A DNA stretch of 20,498 bases from the IMG/VR virus record IMGVR_UViG_3300027712_000189, positions 1 to 20,498 of that record. The stretch is one strand, 5' to 3'. The DNA comes from a virus. A program made the translations under genes and the position numbers. The notes under the pieces are model-generated. The model saw only the letters and a list, made by a program, of their open reading frames with translations, did no database searches and was not told the DNA's origin. This document shows positions 1 through 7,164 of the stretch, piece after piece (position 1 is the first letter of the stretch; the number at the start of each line of letters is the position of its first letter).

Positions 1-210
1 GTTAGCAAGTTGCCCAGCGTAGTCAGCAATGCCCTTGCCGGTATTCTTTTTAAGCAGGCTGTTGACGCCGTAACCGGCCAGCCCTAGTGCGCCAATCGTC
101 GCCGCTCCCTTGGCGATCTTGCCCAACGTGGAGTCCTCGTCTTGAGTCGCAAAAAGGATAGCGTCGAGGTGGGAGTTGAGCTCGATGAGAGATTGGATCT
201 TAGGCGTCAT
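1..210 (-). CDS. Partial late-module protein, N-terminal 70 residues
   Basis: The ATG at 210 opens a frame that runs off the left edge, so only the first 70 residues are seen. After a hydrophilic start (MTPKIQSLIELNSHLDAILF) comes a lysine-flanked Gly/Ala-rich hydrophobic stretch around residues 33-54 (GAATIGALGLAGYGVN), which could be a membrane or virion-internal segment. The first 20 residues are nearly the same as those of the next gene upstream (240-554), with changes at only two positions, so the two share a duplicated start. There is no clear SD; a GTTGACA box sits 14 bases before the ATG. It lies downstream of the portal gene, where head-assembly genes are expected. I do not recognise the family. 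Confidence 0.6.
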   Translation of the reverse strand, partial: MTPKIQSLIELNSHLDAILFATQDEDSTLGKIAKGAATIGALGLAGYGVNSLLKKNTGKGIADYAGQLAN

Positions 211-224
211 GGCTTAAAATGCGG

Positions 225-231
225 TGTCAAC
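225..231 (-). promoter_or_regulatory. GTTGACA box, 14 bases before the start at 210
   Basis: On the minus strand GTTGACA is followed by exactly 14 bases and then ATG. The same box and spacing recur before other late genes. No SD is seen between it and the start. Confidence 0.55.
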
Positions 232-239
232 TTGGATTT

Positions 240-554
240 CTAGACGGGGTTCGCCTTCATCCATGCGTTGTGTTTTTCTGTCAGCTTATCCAATGTTGAT
301 TGTTCTTCTTTACTTGTCGGAAAAACGTACGGGTTTGCCATTTTTGCAGGCCAATTGTTTTTGTCAGCAATTAGATATCTTTGACGAGTGCGCATGATAT
401 CAAGTTTATCTGCGCGAGACAATTTGGGTTTATCAATTTCAGCTCTTTGTCGCTCAGCGCTGTTTATGTTATCTACTAGCGAGTCATAAGCACCAAAAAG
501 GATAGCGTCGAGGCGCGAGTTGAACTCGATGAGGGATTGAATTTTAGGCGTCAT
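240..554 (-). CDS. Small late-module protein of unknown function, duplicated N-terminus
   Basis: A 104-residue frame with an ATG at 554. Residues 1-20 (MTPKIQSLIEFNSRLDAILF) match the start of the gene at 1-210 almost exactly; the remaining 84 residues are unrelated to what is visible of that gene. The body is highly charged and predicted helical (residues 25-60 rich in K, R, E and D), with no membrane segment or cysteine motif. Its base composition is more AT-rich than the portal gene next to it, suggesting that the C-terminal part was grafted on or recently acquired. It follows the portal stop with 16 bases between them. The GTTGACA box before its ATG overlaps the portal stop codon. Function is not recognised; a minor head or scaffold-related role is only a guess from position. 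Confidence 0.65.
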   Translation of the reverse strand: MTPKIQSLIEFNSRLDAILFGAYDSLVDNINSAERQRAEIDKPKLSRADKLDIMRTRQRYLIADKNNWPAKMANPYVFPTSKEEQSTLDKLTEKHNAWMKANPV

Positions 555-568
555 GATTTCTTTAGCGA

Positions 569-575
569 TGTCAAC
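569..575 (-). promoter_or_regulatory. GTTGACA box, 14 bases before the start at 554
   Basis: GTTGACA lies 14 bases upstream of the ATG at 554. The portal stop codon TGA (571-573) is inside the box. Confidence 0.55.
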
Positions 576-2277
576 TGACTAAGCCTTTGCGCAGGCTCTC
601 ACGAGGCTGCGGCACCATCGCGTCGGCTTTGTCGTAGTCCAGACCGTACAAGTTCACGAGGGTCTGCACGGCGGAATCGCGATCCATTATTCCGGTGCCG
701 ACCTTCTCAAGGATGTCGAGCAGCGGCTGTACGCCTTTTTCGCCCTGCTCACCGATCAGTCCGGCGGGAGGCTCTGGGGTTTCTGGCGGCGTGTTGATCG
801 CTGCCAAAAGCTGCGTCGCTTCAGGCCAACGCTTGGAAATGAGCTCAATCGGTACGTTTGATTCGCCTGCCAGACGTTGAAGGAATTGCATTTCAGAAGC
901 TGACTTGCGAGCCACTTCTTCAAATGTGGAGCCGCCTTCGGCAATGAGGTCAGAGATCGTGCAAGCGCCGGTTTGAAGAAGCTGCAAATTCGCCGAAACG
1001 TCGTTTTTGTAATCTCCCGTCAAGGTTGCGCCGAATCCCCATTTGCCAGCCCGCCACCGGGGATGGCTTGGTATTTTTCCCAACGCAATGCCACGAGAAA
1101 GCACCGTGTCGCGCACTTTGTTGAGTACGCGCTCGGACAACAGCTTTTGCCAACGCTTGATGGTGCGCATCGCCTGCGCAATTTCAATCCGCCCGGTGTG
1201 TCCGCTCAACGCCGACATGTCGTAAACAAACCCGTACGGTAGGTTGAGCCCCATGGAAATTTCGCGCACCATCACTTCGACCAGGCTCATAAACGCGCCG
1301 TTAGGACGAGTCATTGGAGGCGTGAAATTCACCGACTCGCCATCGGGAAGACGCAGGATCTTGCCCGGCTCCATGGCCATGGTATTTGGTCGGCCTTCGG
1401 CGGCAGAACCTTGTTTGTTCCAAGCAGTCGCGCCCGTGTTCTTGAATGGATCCGAGGTTGAAATAACTCCGGCGTGAGAGGACTGCCATTTGGCCGCTTG
1501 TTTTTCAGTCAGATAGATGTCGTAAAGATCTCGGGCCGGTGCCAAAGCCGTCGCCAGCGGCGTGACTCCTCGATACTGATCGACGCGCAAGGCGTCCATG
1601 AAATGAATGAAGTGGTCCGCCGGGACGTTCGCTTCGAGCTCGTATTTGTTAGAGCGAAAGCGCTTGAAGATATCGTAGGAAACCGGCGCTCCAAGGTCGT
1701 CTAGGTGAATCCCCCCGATATAGTGAGTATCGTTGGCTTTTAGGCTTTCGTTCGGGTTGCCAATTCTGTCGGCTTCGATGGGCTGAATTTTTATGGTTTC
1801 CTCGTCGAGTTCGACAAAGAGCCAGCCGTGATCGCCGTCGGTGAGCATTCCCCACATCATCAGCCAGACCAAATCGCCAAGACGATAACGCCCGGTGATG
1901 TCGGCTGTCTCGCACCACTCGTGAAAGTAGTCCTGGTACATGCCGTCAAATTGTTCGTCGCCGGTGGAGGCGATGTACTGGACTTTGTCGGCAGTGTACT
2001 GCACCAGGCGCGACACAATGCCGCGCAAAATGGCAAAGTTGCGCACCATGTCGCGAGCGTCCCACATCAGCGCGATGCGGTTGCGATGGCTCCTGTAGTT
2101 TTCGGACGCAGCGTTTTTTGCAAGGCCACCGGAAAACGATCGACGAGTTCCGGGATTGGCCATGTCGTAGGCGAATTCGTTGAGGCGTCCACGGTACGCA
2201 AGCCGCTCCATGCCGAGCTTGGGGCTGATGTAGCCAATTGCTCGGTCCAAAAATGTTGGGCCGGATGGTTTATCCAT
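571..2277 (-). CDS. Phage portal protein, lambda (gpB-like) family
   Basis: This 568-residue protein is the usual size for lambda-type portals, the dodecameric ring at the capsid vertex through which DNA is packaged and the tail is attached. Recognisable family features include an N-terminal helical region rich in aromatic residues, the YRGVTPLATALAPA segment around residue 235, the MEPGKILRLPDGESVNFTPP segment around residue 300 and the helix-rich 'stem' region with GLNLPYGFVYDMSALSG. The proline-rich stretch near residue 500 (NTPPETPEPPAG) is a likely linker to a variable C-terminal tail. The ATG at 2277 overlaps the end of the gpW-like gene by 8 bases, so translation is probably coupled. 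Order TerL-gpW-portal is that of lambda A-W-B, apart from the ligase and island inserted between them. High confidence from sequence character and position. Confidence 0.92.
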   Translation of the reverse strand: MDKPSGPTFLDRAIGYISPKLGMERLAYRGRLNEFAYDMANPGTRRSFSGGLAKNAASENYRSHRNRIALMWDARDMVRNFAILRGIVSRLVQYTADKVQYIASTGDEQFDGMYQDYFHEWCETADITGRYRLGDLVWLMMWGMLTDGDHGWLFVELDEETIKIQPIEADRIGNPNESLKANDTHYIGGIHLDDLGAPVSYDIFKRFRSNKYELEANVPADHFIHFMDALRVDQYRGVTPLATALAPARDLYDIYLTEKQAAKWQSSHAGVISTSDPFKNTGATAWNKQGSAAEGRPNTMAMEPGKILRLPDGESVNFTPPMTRPNGAFMSLVEVMVREISMGLNLPYGFVYDMSALSGHTGRIEIAQAMRTIKRWQKLLSERVLNKVRDTVLSRGIALGKIPSHPRWRAGKWGFGATLTGDYKNDVSANLQLLQTGACTISDLIAEGGSTFEEVARKSASEMQFLQRLAGESNVPIELISKRWPEATQLLAAINTPPETPEPPAGLIGEQGEKGVQPLLDILEKVGTGIMDRDSAVQTLVNLYGLDYDKADAMVPQPRESLRKGLVS

Positions 2278-2521
2278 GCGTCAGCCCTCCAAAATCAGGC
2301 ACGCCGTAGCCAATTTCGTCCACGGACCGGCGCTCCCTACGCACGCGGATTGCAGCGTGAAGGCGCTCTTCGATCCCAGCGAGGTCTTTGGTGTACCCCT
2401 TGTCGCCGATGTTTTGGGTCGTATAGAACGTCGCCTGAGCTTTGAGCCGCGCAATTTCTGCGTTCAGCTCTTCCGCGTCGTATTCGTCGCGGTAGATTTC
2501 TTGCCAATTTTTTGACCCCAT
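2270..2521 (-). CDS. Small gpW-like head-tail joining protein
   Basis: An 83-residue protein with the ATG at 2521 lies immediately before the portal gene and overlaps it by 8 bases. In lambda-type phages this slot holds gpW, a small protein that closes the filled head and forms the tail platform. The sequence fits loosely: a helical first half (YRDEYDAEELNAEIARLKAQATFY) followed by a basic helix (IEERLHAAIRVRRERRS) and a short flexible end. No SD is seen; a GTTGACA box lies 14 bases upstream. The family call rests more on position and size than on a signature, so a related small head protein is possible. Confidence 0.6.
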   Translation of the reverse strand: MGSKNWQEIYRDEYDAEELNAEIARLKAQATFYTTQNIGDKGYTKDLAGIEERLHAAIRVRRERRSVDEIGYGVPDFGGLTHG

Positions 2522-2535
2522 GTCGTGACGTGGGG

Positions 2536-2542
2536 TGTCAAC
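2536..2542 (-). promoter_or_regulatory. GTTGACA box, 14 bases before the start at 2521
   Basis: GTTGACA is followed by 14 bases that contain no SD (CCCCACGTCACGAC), then ATG. It sits in the gap between the late module and the divergent plus-strand island. Confidence 0.55.
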
Positions 2543-2632
2543 CTGCTAGCGAGACAAGAACAGCCTATGAAATAAAAGTATCTTTTTGACACTTTTTTCT
2601 TGTGGGGGTCCGAATTGTTGGTAGAGTCACAG

Positions 2633-2643
2633 CCAGCAGACAG
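2633..2643 (+). repeat. CCAGCAGACAG leader copy of the island repeat
   Basis: CCAGCAGAC just upstream of the first island gene recurs at 2757 and, inverted, at 2792-2800. Repeated sites near the start of a unit that also encodes a helix-turn-helix protein suggest an operator, which is inference. Confidence 0.35.
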
Positions 2644-2657
2644 AAACTCAACCAACC

Positions 2658-2924
2658 ATGAACACTCTCCCTACTCTCTCCGGATCAGAAAAACAAATCA
2701 GCTGGGCAGAAACCATACGATCAATGTTTTTTGCTACGGCAGCAAAACGCAACATTCCAGCAGACGTTGTTGAATTGTTTGAGTCAGCAACGTCTGCTGG
2801 ATGGTGGATCAATGAAAAACCCGTTGCTACCACGCCAGCTGGGGCAATTATGTCTGCGTTTGCTGGAAAATTAATCACAGTTGAAAAATTCAAAGAAATT
2901 TCTGCGCGTTATTCGCTTCTGTAA
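2658..2924 (+). CDS. Small accessory protein with GSEKQISWAETIR motif
   Basis: First gene of a plus-strand island, opposite to the late genes around it. The 88-residue product starts with a Leu-Gly-Ser-type segment (LSGSEKQISWAETIRSMF) that I recognise as a motif recurring in small phage and mobile-element proteins of unknown function, in which a 'GS.KQI.WAE.IR' helix is conserved. A second segment (SAGWWINEKP) carries paired tryptophans. There are no membrane spans. The coding region contains a perfect 14-base inverted repeat. The A-rich codon use differs from the flanking portal and ligase genes, fitting a separately acquired moron. No clear SD precedes the ATG at 2658. An overlapping minus-strand frame at 2648-2893 is judged a shadow. 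Confidence 0.65.
   Translation: MNTLPTLSGSEKQISWAETIRSMFFATAAKRNIPADVVELFESATSAGWWINEKPVATTPAGAIMSAFAGKLITVEKFKEISARYSLL
2756..2801. repeat. Perfect 14-base inverted repeat, 18-base loop
   Basis: TCCAGCAGACGTTG (2756-2769) and its exact reverse complement (2788-2801) are separated by 18 bases and lie within the first island gene. It could form an mRNA hairpin or cruciform or act as a binding site; the half-site CCAGCAGAC recurs at 2633. Confidence 0.8.
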
Positions 2925-2951
2925 ATTTCATCAAACTAATCAAATACAAAA

Positions 2952-3344
2952 ATGGAACATAAAATTTCCGCCAGTCAAACAAACGGTCATCGTTGCATTC
3001 ATGAAATTCACCGTTTCCGGATTGGAGTTGATGATCGCGAAACCACGGAGTTTACAGCCTCTCTGAACACCTACTACGATGCCATACTCAATGCGCTGAT
3101 CGACCACGCGATGGCAAATAAAAAAGGGTCGGGCAAGTTAATGCAAATTCAAGTTCTCTGCGATACTCGTGCAAATGATTGGTCAAATTTTATTAACCCG
3201 AGCACTGGCAGCATAATCGGCGCAGGCGTACAGATTACTGCGGAACTGGCTAAAAAACATTTTGAATGGGCATGCAACGCCGTTCAAATGGGGCGAGATA
3301 TTGTTTCACTTTCAAGCGGACTGGCAAAAATTGCCTTTGAATAA
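2952..3344 (+). CDS. Hypothetical island protein, 130 residues
   Basis: Second gene of the plus-strand island, 27 bases after the first. The product is soluble, with a polar N-terminus rich in His and charged residues, a helical middle (LNTYYDAILNALIDHAMANKK) and a C-terminal stretch with GAGVQITAELAKKHFEWACNAVQMG. I do not recognise a family and see no catalytic motif. Its stop at 3342-3344 is only 4 bases before the ATG of the helix-turn-helix gene, so these two are clearly one transcript. Position inside an oppositely oriented unit in the late region suggests a lysogenic-conversion or superinfection-type accessory role, but that is only inference from position. Confidence 0.6.
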   Translation: MEHKISASQTNGHRCIHEIHRFRIGVDDRETTEFTASLNTYYDAILNALIDHAMANKKGSGKLMQIQVLCDTRANDWSNFINPSTGSIIGAGVQITAELAKKHFEWACNAVQMGRDIVSLSSGLAKIAFE

Positions 3345-3348
3345 ACTA

Positions 3349-3543
3349 ATGCCTCCTAAAAACAACCGAGAACAGTTTGCAGAAAAACTGTGGAATGCTC
3401 GGAAAGCTCAGAAGCTGACTCAACAAGAGGCGGCTGCGCTTATTGGGTTGAGCGTTCCTCAATACAAGCGCTGGGAAGCCAGCAAAAGCACTCCGAACGC
3501 TGTCAAACAGGGAAACGCTTTAAGAAACATTTTGAGCACCTAG
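3349..3543 (+). CDS. XRE-type helix-turn-helix regulator
   Basis: A 64-residue DNA-binding protein. Residues 8-45 (REQFAEKLWNARKAQKLTQQ... then AAALIGLSVPQYKRWEASK) match the lambda-Cro/XRE five-helix fold: the LTQQEAAALIGLS pair of helices followed by the recognition helix and the RWEASKSTPN segment typical of the family. I chose the ATG at 3349 because the longer frame starting at 3262 would overlap the upstream gene by 83 bases, while this ATG lies 4 bases after its stop and immediately before the fold. It ends 6 bases from the stop of the convergent ligase gene, so no terminator fits between them. It probably regulates its own island, perhaps through the CCAGCAGAC repeats. Confidence 0.8.
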   Translation: MPPKNNREQFAEKLWNARKAQKLTQQEAAALIGLSVPQYKRWEASKSTPNAVKQGNALRNILST

Positions 3544-3549
3544 TCAGAA

Positions 3550-4620
3550 TCAAGCCCAGTCCTTGCAGGCCTGAGCTTGAGGCGATCCTGGCTTCGCGTG
3601 TGCGCAGTCATGGCGAGCCTTGAACGAACTCTTGCGGGCCGTGTTGCCAGATTTTCCAGTTACTTTGACACCGGCTTGACCCCAATGGATTTTTTTAATT
3701 GAGCCGTCGGGCTGCCTGGCGCACTTCATCCATTTTTTCCCCTCTCTGGTGGAATGCGCTTTCTGCGTTACTTTTGTGCACTGTAGCATAAGCAAACGCG
3801 CAGCAAACTCTACAACGCGCCCGTTGCTTGCAAACTGAGCCGTCGGCGCACCAACGTCTTCAGCCTGTCCGACTTCTTTCCAAGTGTTGTAATGCTTCCG
3901 GATACCGTGAGCCAGGGCAGGGGACAGGCGAATGATTTTTTGAGGCTGAGCCGACATTTCATAGTCGCGAACGGACTTGAACACCGGTGCGTGCGGGACT
4001 CCACCGTCAGTTTTGCGGACGTACGAGATAGTTGCCTGTTTGCCGATTGAACCTTCGTGAGCCACGGCTGCCGGAGCTTGAACCTTGAACGAAGCACCGT
4101 CTTTATCCTCGACGGTTAGAATGCCGTGAGTCTTGCCCTTTGCCGCGTCGGTCACCTTGAACTCGGCATCTTGCCAAGGCTTGCGCTTTGTCTGCACTCC
4201 TTCAGGAGAGTGAAGCACTTGGCCTTCATACCCCGAGGCTACGGACTTGGCAAAATGAGCATCGGCTTGAGCCTTCGAGTTGATAACGGTTCCCTTGACG
4301 TGTTGGATGTGCTCGCTAGCGTCCGGTTTTGGGTCGGTGGTCGGAAACAGGTGGAACTGAAGCTTTGATTTGCCACCTGCAAAAGCCGAAAGCGTGTCAT
4401 CGAACGACTGCCCGTGCTTGTAGAGTTCGCCCTTTAGTTCGCTGTCCGGGTTTTTCTGAAAATGCGATTGCAGCGCTTCGATGATGTGCTGCTGCGTCTT
4501 TATTTCTTTTCCGGACTTGGAAAACAGCCCGTCTTTTGTGGCCCTGGCGTAAATACCATCGAGTTTTGGAGAGACGATTGTGCCCTTGGCGATGGTCGCG
4601 TCTTCTGCGTGTGGCTTCAT
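3550..4620 (-). CDS. ATP-dependent DNA ligase with an extra C-terminal phage domain
   Basis: This enzyme seals nicks in duplex DNA. Nucleotidyltransferase motifs are in order: SPKLDG with nucleophile Lys19 (motif I), SKSGKEI (Ia/RxG-equivalent), ELKGELY (III), SGYEGQVL (IV) and KRKPWQDAEFKV (V), then an OB-fold ending near residue 220 (APVFKSVRDYE). The layout matches minimal ligases such as that of Chlorella virus. Residues about 226-356 are additional: a linker, then MKCARQPDGSIKKIHWGQ and a C-terminal KSSFKARHDC...CKDWA stretch. That last part resembles the small 'RKSFRARHxC...Cxx W' domain seen in other phage proteins, which I recognise only by its sequence style. It sits between portal and terminase genes, not with replication genes. 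A GTTGACA box lies 15 bases before the ATG; its TGA is the TerL stop. Confidence 0.85.
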   Translation of the reverse strand: MKPHAEDATIAKGTIVSPKLDGIYARATKDGLFSKSGKEIKTQQHIIEALQSHFQKNPDSELKGELYKHGQSFDDTLSAFAGGKSKLQFHLFPTTDPKPDASEHIQHVKGTVINSKAQADAHFAKSVASGYEGQVLHSPEGVQTKRKPWQDAEFKVTDAAKGKTHGILTVEDKDGASFKVQAPAAVAHEGSIGKQATISYVRKTDGGVPHAPVFKSVRDYEMSAQPQKIIRLSPALAHGIRKHYNTWKEVGQAEDVGAPTAQFASNGRVVEFAARLLMLQCTKVTQKAHSTREGKKWMKCARQPDGSIKKIHWGQAGVKVTGKSGNTARKSSFKARHDCAHAKPGSPQAQACKDWA

Positions 4621-4635
4621 GCTACACTGTTAAAG

Positions 4636-4642
4636 TGTCAAT
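4636..4642 (-). promoter_or_regulatory. ATTGACA box, 15 bases before the start at 4620
   Basis: A one-base variant of the late-gene box (ATTGACA), with 15 rather than 14 bases to the ligase ATG. The TerL stop codon (4638-4640) lies inside it, as happens at the portal stop. Confidence 0.45.
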
Positions 4643-6515
4643 CTTGCTCGCCGAACTCATCTCCGAGTTGTTGTTCGTCCGGCTCTGATGTTGGAGCTTC
4701 TCGAATGTATCCGGTGGCCTGCTGAGTGTCCGTCGCATCCATTGTTTCGTCCTCCAAAATTCCGCCTGCGAGCGCCATTGCCAACCCCATGAGCTCCGTG
4801 TCGCGTAGATGGTTGTCTTTCCGAATCTGTTTCCAATAGTGAACTAGCCGCCCGGTGATGGGAGCGATGCGCGTCATTTTTATCTCTGAGTTTATCTGCC
4901 GGATGTAGTGGTTACTGACGGTAGAAGGCACATGAAATTTTGTTGGCTGAGTGTGTCGCAGAATTTCCAGCCGGTCCTTAACTCGGTCGTTTGACCAAAA
5001 AATGTACATTGCGCGTTGGTTGGTGTCGCTTTGATGGACGGTTCCGACGTGAGGATCGCGATATTGTACCGGCGAAAAGTCTCGAATGACCCGAGCTCCG
5101 TTTCCCAACGTGTGGGAAAAGCCTTTCTTGTCCGATCCCCACAGGCCGCGCCAACCGTTTTTGACAATTAGCCTGGCTGACTCGTTAGGCCGGTGCGCCA
5201 TGTCGATCCCGACTCGATGCGGCTCAACTTGATGCTCAGCCTGTAATGCCTCCAGCTCTTCGCTTGTTTCCACACGCCCCTCCCAAATTAACCAACTTTC
5301 AGAGCCGCGCCCCCAATATCGAATCAGCGCCCAATAGTGGCCTTCCTGACAGTCGATGGTCATAATAGGAATGCGCGTTGTTGGCAGGTCGCCCAGCGCA
5401 AAGACCGTTGTATGCACCGGCGTATCGTCCGTTGCGCGTTCGTCGTCCCAGACTTCCGCGAGCGTCGAGTTGATGAATGCGTGGCGTCGCGTCATTGAAC
5501 TTTTAGTTTGAAGCCATTTCACGGCCAAATTGCCCCAAGTGGTTTCTTTCAAGGCCGCGTAGAGCGAATTGAGGTGATACGAGCGCCGCCCGGGTGAAGC
5601 GTTGAGATTGTGCGCTCGCCATTCACCGTCGCGCAACATGGCCGTTTTTTGGCCGTCGCGAACGTGAAACTCGCAGTGCTGGCATCGGTAATAAGTGTTT
5701 CGACGTACCAGTTCCAAATTCCATTCACCGTCGATTTTGCTCTCCGACTCGTCTTTATCCCACCAGCGAACATTCGCCCATTCCAACCGGATCATCTCTT
5801 TACAATTTGGGCACGGGACGTAAAAGAAACGCTGGTCTCCCGAAAGAAACTCTCGCCAAATTTCACCGTGAGCCGTGGTCGGTGTCGATGTTTTTACCCG
5901 GAGAGGGTAGGGGAACGTCTTGGTGCGCTCCTCGGCATTCTGAAGAGCACCGGCTTCCTTGTCGCCCTTGAGCTCATACTTGTCGATCTCGTCGAGCAGG
6001 AGCAGCCCCGCCGGTCGTGATGCAAGGTTTGCTGGCGAATTGGATCCGACAAAAGTCAATGTGGTCTTGTGGAAGAACTGTTCCATTGTTTTCCAAAGGA
6101 ACCGGTCTTTGGGCTTTTGAAGTTTTAGTGGAAAGCAATTCTCCACCATCGGTTGCCAACGGTTTCGCGAAAAGCTTTTGCACAGGTCAGCATTTGGCAT
6201 GACCCATAAGGTATTCATGGCATCGTTTACAATTTTGTAAGCTGCGCCTCCCATGATGACCATCGTCTTACCGGTTTGAGTGCCCCAGCAGAGTGACAGG
6301 TCGGTGACGTTTCGGTTGCGAAAAGCCTCCAACGGTTCGCGAACGTACGGACGAAGCAAAGTCCGAAATGGACCGGGCGTTGCCGTCTCGCGCTCAGTCA
6401 GTGTGACGTTGTTCTCAAGCCACTGCCAAACCGGCATGTCCGGAGCACGCCCCAGAACTTGCCACATCGAGGCCGATAATGCAGCGACGCCGGGAATATC
6501 AGCAGGCTTGCTCAT
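4638..6515 (-). CDS. terL: Terminase large subunit, GpA family
   Basis: The packaging motor and nuclease that cuts concatemers and drives DNA into the prohead. The ATPase part shows Walker A GTQTGKT (about residues 78-84) and Walker B LLLLDEIDKY. Next come a GpA-type zinc ribbon (CPNC ... CQHC) and the nuclease acidic residues in TIDCQEG, VGIDMAHRP and HLRDTELM. Length (625 residues) is normal for lambda gpA-like terminases; the C-terminus is acidic and low-complexity (DEQQLGDEFGEQD). I prefer the ATG at 6515 over a TTG at 6536. Either way the start overlaps the small terminase gene, so expression is probably coupled. Very high confidence in the family. Confidence 0.95.
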   Translation of the reverse strand: MSKPADIPGVAALSASMWQVLGRAPDMPVWQWLENNVTLTERETATPGPFRTLLRPYVREPLEAFRNRNVTDLSLCWGTQTGKTMVIMGGAAYKIVNDAMNTLWVMPNADLCKSFSRNRWQPMVENCFPLKLQKPKDRFLWKTMEQFFHKTTLTFVGSNSPANLASRPAGLLLLDEIDKYELKGDKEAGALQNAEERTKTFPYPLRVKTSTPTTAHGEIWREFLSGDQRFFYVPCPNCKEMIRLEWANVRWWDKDESESKIDGEWNLELVRRNTYYRCQHCEFHVRDGQKTAMLRDGEWRAHNLNASPGRRSYHLNSLYAALKETTWGNLAVKWLQTKSSMTRRHAFINSTLAEVWDDERATDDTPVHTTVFALGDLPTTRIPIMTIDCQEGHYWALIRYWGRGSESWLIWEGRVETSEELEALQAEHQVEPHRVGIDMAHRPNESARLIVKNGWRGLWGSDKKGFSHTLGNGARVIRDFSPVQYRDPHVGTVHQSDTNQRAMYIFWSNDRVKDRLEILRHTQPTKFHVPSTVSNHYIRQINSEIKMTRIAPITGRLVHYWKQIRKDNHLRDTELMGLAMALAGGILEDETMDATDTQQATGYIREAPTSEPDEQQLGDEFGEQD

Positions 6516-7155
6516 ACGCTGCTTGGCTTTCTTCAATGCACTGTTCGATTTCTTCGGTGATCATCATTTCGGCCAGCACATCGTCGCTTGGGTTGGCTTT
6601 TGCAGCCACTCGACGTGCGACGCTCCGTAACCGAGCGAGCATTGGCAACCAGGCACGAGAGATGATCTGTCGAGCGGCGTCAATTGAGATGAGCTCCTTT
6701 CGTTGCATCTGCAACTTGAGGATGGCAGTTTCGGTTTGAACCCTATTTTGATGGGCCTTGTTGTAACTGTTAACGTAATTTTGCGATGCTGCGGCTTGGT
6801 GGTTTTGGATCACAGCCTGAGCGCATAGAGCTTCGACTTGAATGGCCATTGCCAAACTTTCCTCCAGCGACTCTAGGGAAATGGGAGTTTTGACTTTTTT
6901 TGATGCAATTGGCTGCGAGTCTGGCTGCGAGGCCGAAGTTGGTGCCGCCCCTTCCGTTGACGCTGGCGCTGGCCCCTTCGACCGGTACCCAACGCCGAGT
7001 TTGGCGTTTGCGTTTCGCCAAGCGGTCGCCGCTTCAACGCTCGATGTGTCCAGCCCGCGAGCCACGAGCTTGTAAACGTAAGGCCGACCAACGCCCCAAG
7101 CCGCAGCGATCTCGGGGATGGGGTTTTTCTTTTTCGGGGGTTTCTCTTTCGGCAC
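6499..7155 (-). CDS. terS: Terminase small subunit, Nu1-like
   Basis: It recognises the packaging site and recruits the large subunit. A predicted helix-turn-helix near the N-terminus (IPEIAAAWGVGRPYVYKLVARGL, about residues 13-35) fits Nu1-type DNA binding. Then come an Ala/Ser/Pro-rich linker (about residues 60-85), a long helical section with Gln/Asn-rich repeats and a basic Arg-rich helix (LARLRSVARRVAAK) before an acidic tail. The gene precedes and overlaps the large terminase gene, as expected. The start is GTG at 7155: this is the first in-frame start and lies exactly 14 bases from a GTTGACA box. The gene lies directly beneath a cluster of TGACA repeats. Confidence 0.85.
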   Translation of the reverse strand: MPKEKPPKKKNPIPEIAAAWGVGRPYVYKLVARGLDTSSVEAATAWRNANAKLGVGYRSKGPAPASTEGAAPTSASQPDSQPIASKKVKTPISLESLEESLAMAIQVEALCAQAVIQNHQAAASQNYVNSYNKAHQNRVQTETAILKLQMQRKELISIDAARQIISRAWLPMLARLRSVARRVAAKANPSDDVLAEMMITEEIEQCIEESQAAYEQAC

Positions 7156-7164
7156 ACCTAACTG

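Noticed and set aside
1828-2445. 205-residue plus-strand frame across the portal gene
   Set aside because: Antisense to a well-recognised portal; no domain, SD or supporting neighbours.
2586-2627. Sigma70 promoter for the plus-strand island (TTGACA at 2586)
   Set aside because: The -35 is good but no matching -10 lies at the right spacing, so I did not list it.
2648-2893. Minus-strand frame opposite the first moron gene
   Set aside because: The plus-strand product has a recognised motif and fits the three-gene unit; the minus frame has neither.
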